This document shows, piece by piece, positions 61,840 to 64,000 of a stretch of 64,000 nt of DNA (position 1 is its first letter; each line of letters begins with the position of its first letter). The DNA lies in assembly GCF_003008515.1 (NCBI RefSeq), contig NZ_CP027668.1:2955001-3019000 (forward strand). The letters are read 5' to 3'. Origin of the DNA: Phreatobacter cathodiphilus. GTDB lineage: Bacteria; Pseudomonadota; Alphaproteobacteria; Rhizobiales; Phreatobacteraceae. The position numbers and the translations under genes are program-made. Under the pieces are notes generated by a model, which searched no databases, had not been told where the DNA came from, and saw nothing but the letters and a program-made list of their open reading frames with translations.

Positions 61840-62094
61840 ATGCCCGTCGAAAGTCTGCTCGTTCTGATACTCATCGGCGCCATCGCCGGCTGGCTCGCCG
61901 GCCTCATCGTCAAGGGCTTCGGCTTCGGACTCGTCGGCAACATCGTCATCGGTATTCTCGGCGCCCTGATCGCCACCTGGCTCTTCCCCCGGCTCGGGGT
62001 CTCGCTCGGCGCCGGCATCCTCTCGGCCATCGTCAGCGCAACCCTCGGTGCCGTGATCCTGCTGGTCATCGTCGGCCTGATCCGCAGGGCCTGA
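61840..62094 (+). CDS. GlsB/YeaQ/YmgE family stress-response membrane protein
   Basis: An 84-residue, very hydrophobic protein with three membrane helices and Gly-rich turns: LLVLILIGAIAGWLAGLIVKG, GLVGNIVIGILGALIATWLF and AIVSATLGAVILLVIVGLIRR. This is the transglycosylase-associated (YeaQ/YmgE) pattern. E. coli relatives are induced in stationary phase or stress; molecular role is unknown. TGAGGAGGA lies before the ATG. It sits between ccr and the mutase without obvious functional link. A hairpin follows. Confidence 0.9.
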   Translation: MPVESLLVLILIGAIAGWLAGLIVKGFGFGLVGNIVIGILGALIATWLFPRLGVSLGAGILSAIVSATLGAVILLVIVGLIRRA

Positions 62095-62100
62095 CCACGC

Positions 62101-62129
62101 GGCCCGGCCCCCTCGATGTGGGCCGGGCC
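62101..62129 (+). terminator. hairpin after the GlsB-like gene
   Basis: GGCCCGGCCC (62101-62110) pairs perfectly with GGGCCGGGCC (62120-62129) around CCTCGATGT, 7 bp beyond the stop. Only a weak CCCCTTTC follows, so termination may be partial. Confidence 0.6.
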
Positions 62130-62145
62130 ATGCCCCTTTCGCTGC

Positions 62146-62153
62146 ATTGCAAT
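62146..62153. promoter_or_regulatory. ATTGCAAT palindrome upstream of the mutase gene
   Basis: A perfect 8-bp palindrome within GCATTGCAATAAG, about 55 bp before the mutase start. It shares the GCAA core with the direct repeat in the ccr promoter (61585, 61598), suggesting a common regulator. Confidence 0.35.
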
Positions 62154-62207
62154 AAGTCGCATGACGGCACAGAATGATCGCCAAAGAACCCCGCTCGGGA
62201 GGCGACA

Positions 62208-64000
62208 GTGCGCAACAACGACAAGCGCGACAAACCCTGGCTGATCCGCACCTATGCGGGTCACTCCACGGCCGAGAAGTCCAACGCCCTCTATCGCGCC
62301 AATCTCGCCAAGGGGCAGACCGGCCTCTCCGTCGCCTTCGACCTGCCGACACAGACCGGCTATGACGCCGACCACGTCCTCGCCCGCGGCGAGGTCGGCA
62401 AGGTCGGCGTTCCCGTCTCCCATCTCGGGGACATGCGCACGCTTTTCGACGGCATCCCGCTCGCCGAGATGAACACCTCGATGACCATCAACGCCTGCGC
62501 CGCCTGGCTGCTGGCGCTCTATGTGGCGGTCGCCGACGAGACCGGCGCGCCGCGCACGAAGCTCGCCGGCACGACGCAGAACGACATCCTCAAGGAATAT
62601 CTGTCGCGCGGGACCTACGTCTTCCCGCCGGAGCCCTCGCTCAGGCTCACCAAGGACACCATCCTCTTCACGACGGTCGAGATGCCGAAGTGGAACCCGA
62701 TGAACGTCTGCTCCTACCACCTGCAGGAGGCGGGGGCGACGCCGGTGCAGGAGCTCGCCTTCTCGCTCGCCAACGCCGTCGCCATCCTCGATACGGTGAA
62801 GGCCTCCGGAGAGGTGCCGGAGGGCGGCTTCGGCGAGGTCGTCGGCCACATCTCGTTCTTCGTCAACGCCGGCATGCGGTTTGTCACCGAGATGTGCAAG
62901 ATGCGCGCCTTCGTCGAGCTCTGGGAGGAGCTGGTCGAGACCCGCTACGGCGTCACCGATCCCAAGCACAAGCTGTTCCGCTACGGCGTTCAGGTGAACT
63001 CGCTCGGCCTCACCGAGCAGCAGCCGGAGAACAACGTCTACCGCATCCTCATCGAGGCGCTGGCGGTGACCATCTCGAAGAAGGCGCGCTGCCGCGCCCT
63101 GCAGCTTCCGGCCTGGAACGAGGCGCTCGGTCTGCCGCGCGCCTGGGACCAGCAATGGTCGCTGCGCCTCCAGCAGATCCTCGCCTACGAGACCGACCTC
63201 CTCGAATTCGGCGATCTCTTCGACGGCAACCCGGCGGTCGCCGCCAAGGTGGAGACGCTCAAGGCCGAGGCCACCGCCGAGATGAAGCTCATCGAGGAGA
63301 TGGGCGGGGCCATCGCCGCCGTCCCCTACATGAAATCGAAGCTCGTCGAGAGCAACACCCGCCGCCTCGAGGCCATCGAGAGCGGCGAGCAGGTGGTCAT
63401 CGGCGTCAACCGCTTCACCGAGACCGAACCCTCGCCACTCACCACGGGCGAAGGCTCGATCATGGTGGTCGATCCCGCCGTGGAGGCGCAGCAGGTCGAG
63501 AGCCTGAAGGCCTGGCGCGCCGCCCGCGACGCCAAGGCCGTGGAGAAGGCGCTCGCCGCGCTACGCGCCGCCGCGAGCGAGGGTCGCAACGTCATGGAGC
63601 CGTCCATCGCCGCCGCGAAAGCCGGCGTCACCACCGGCGAATGGGGCCAGGTGCTGCGCGAGGTCTTCGGCGAGTACCGCGCGCCCACCGGCGTCGGTCG
63701 CGCCGCCCGCGCCGAGACCGGCGACCTCGCGCCCATCCGCGCCGAAGTGGAGAACGTCTCGCGCAGCCTCGGCCGCCGCATCAAGTTCCTCGTCGGCAAG
63801 CCGGGTCTCGACGGCCATTCCAACGGCGCCGAGCAGATCGCCGTGCGCGCCCGAGACTGCGGCATGGAGGTGGTCTACGAGGGCATCCGCCTGACCCCCG
63901 CCGAAATCGTCAACGCGGCGCTGGAGGAAGGCGTCCACGTCGTCGGCCTGTCGATCCTCTCCGGCAGCCACATTCCGCTCGTCACCGAGGTGATGGAGCG
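62208..64000 (+). CDS. ecm: ethylmalonyl-CoA mutase (3' end outside window)
   Basis: Coenzyme-B12-dependent mutase converting ethylmalonyl-CoA to methylsuccinyl-CoA in the ethylmalonyl-CoA pathway. The first 597 codons are present. The GTG start at 62208 has GGGAGG 5 nt upstream. The N-terminal barrel opens RDKPWLIRTYAGHSTAEKSNALYR and contains VAFDLPTQTGYDADH, GTTQNDILKEYLSRGTY and FFVNAGMRFVTEMCKMRAF, as in MeaA/Ecm and distinct from methylmalonyl-CoA mutase. The cobalamin domain begins near residue 520, with the axial-ligand motif D535-G-H537-S-N-G. Close linkage to ccr supports the ethylmalonyl rather than another acyl substrate. Confidence 0.93.
   Translation, partial: MRNNDKRDKPWLIRTYAGHSTAEKSNALYRANLAKGQTGLSVAFDLPTQTGYDADHVLARGEVGKVGVPVSHLGDMRTLFDGIPLAEMNTSMTINACAAWLLALYVAVADETGAPRTKLAGTTQNDILKEYLSRGTYVFPPEPSLRLTKDTILFTTVEMPKWNPMNVCSYHLQEAGATPVQELAFSLANAVAILDTVKASGEVPEGGFGEVVGHISFFVNAGMRFVTEMCKMRAFVELWEELVETRYGVTDPKHKLFRYGVQVNSLGLTEQQPENNVYRILIEALAVTISKKARCRALQLPAWNEALGLPRAWDQQWSLRLQQILAYETDLLEFGDLFDGNPAVAAKVETLKAEATAEMKLIEEMGGAIAAVPYMKSKLVESNTRRLEAIESGEQVVIGVNRFTETEPSPLTTGEGSIMVVDPAVEAQQVESLKAWRAARDAKAVEKALAALRAAASEGRNVMEPSIAAAKAGVTTGEWGQVLREVFGEYRAPTGVGRAARAETGDLAPIRAEVENVSRSLGRRIKFLVGKPGLDGHSNGAEQIAVRARDCGMEVVYEGIRLTPAEIVNAALEEGVHVVGLSILSGSHIPLVTEVME

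Overview
The window is high-GC DNA (by eye close to 70% G+C) packed with short-spaced genes on both strands. It looks like the chromosome of an alphaproteobacterium, most likely Hyphomicrobiales (Rhizobiales). Supporting signs are a fused MnhA/B Na+/H+ antiporter operon in the Pha order, an LpoA-like/RsmI/YraN/GshB block, TrmFO, OlsB, FixJ-type and DUF2336 proteins, a GAAC/GTTC-N7 LexA box upstream of comM, and crotonyl-CoA carboxylase/reductase next to ethylmalonyl-CoA mutase. I see no rRNA, tRNA, CRISPR array, prophage, transposase or replication origin. The species cannot be fixed from the sequence alone.

Layout. 0-7.6 kb: trmFO, a small unknown gene, a membrane-bound serine-hydrolase-like protein, clpB and a MOSC protein. 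7.6-16.6 kb: a probable catabolic locus, with a single-chain biotin-dependent acyl-CoA carboxylase and an acyl-CoA ligase on the minus strand, then tetR, a second ligase and a periplasmic binding protein on the plus strand. Related AT-rich palindromic sites lie on both sides of tetR. 16.6-27.2 kb: nitroreductase, a fatty-acid-hydroxylase-like protein, a BaiN-like flavoprotein, malic enzyme fused to a phosphotransacetylase-like domain, a PAS/GGDEF/EAL protein, a HAD phosphatase and a hybrid histidine kinase. 27.3-35.6 kb: a four-copy 85-bp tandem repeat built on the end of comM, comM with two SOS boxes, and the mnhACDEFG operon. 35.8-39.5 kb: gshB, yraN, rsmI and a divergent LpoA-like lipoprotein. 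39.5-43 kb: chromate transport and resistance pair, and a DMT exporter. 43-51.2 kb: FixJ-like regulator, DUF2336 protein, phosphomannomutase/phosphoglucomutase, olsB, a third CoA ligase, a GNAT acetyltransferase and small unknowns. 51.2-52.5 kb: a non-coding island rich in palindromes. 52.5-59.7 kb: leucyl aminopeptidase, cysteine hydrolase, pheT, pheS, rplT, rpmI and a small membrane protein. 59.8-64 kb: a DUF1330 protein, ccr, a GlsB-like membrane protein and ethylmalonyl-CoA mutase, which runs off the right end.

How the genes work together. Carbon flow through CoA thioesters is a recurring theme: three AMP-forming ligases, a biotin carboxylase fusion, malic enzyme, and the two signature enzymes of the ethylmalonyl-CoA pathway used for acetyl-CoA assimilation. 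The Mnh antiporter, ClpB, GshB, the ChrA/ChrB pair and the SOS-controlled comM form a stress-tolerance layer. Most genes are ordinary chromosomal genes. The least ordinary features are the TetR-centred carboxylase locus, the two in-gene or gene-end tandem repeats (mnhD and comM), and the palindrome-rich island.
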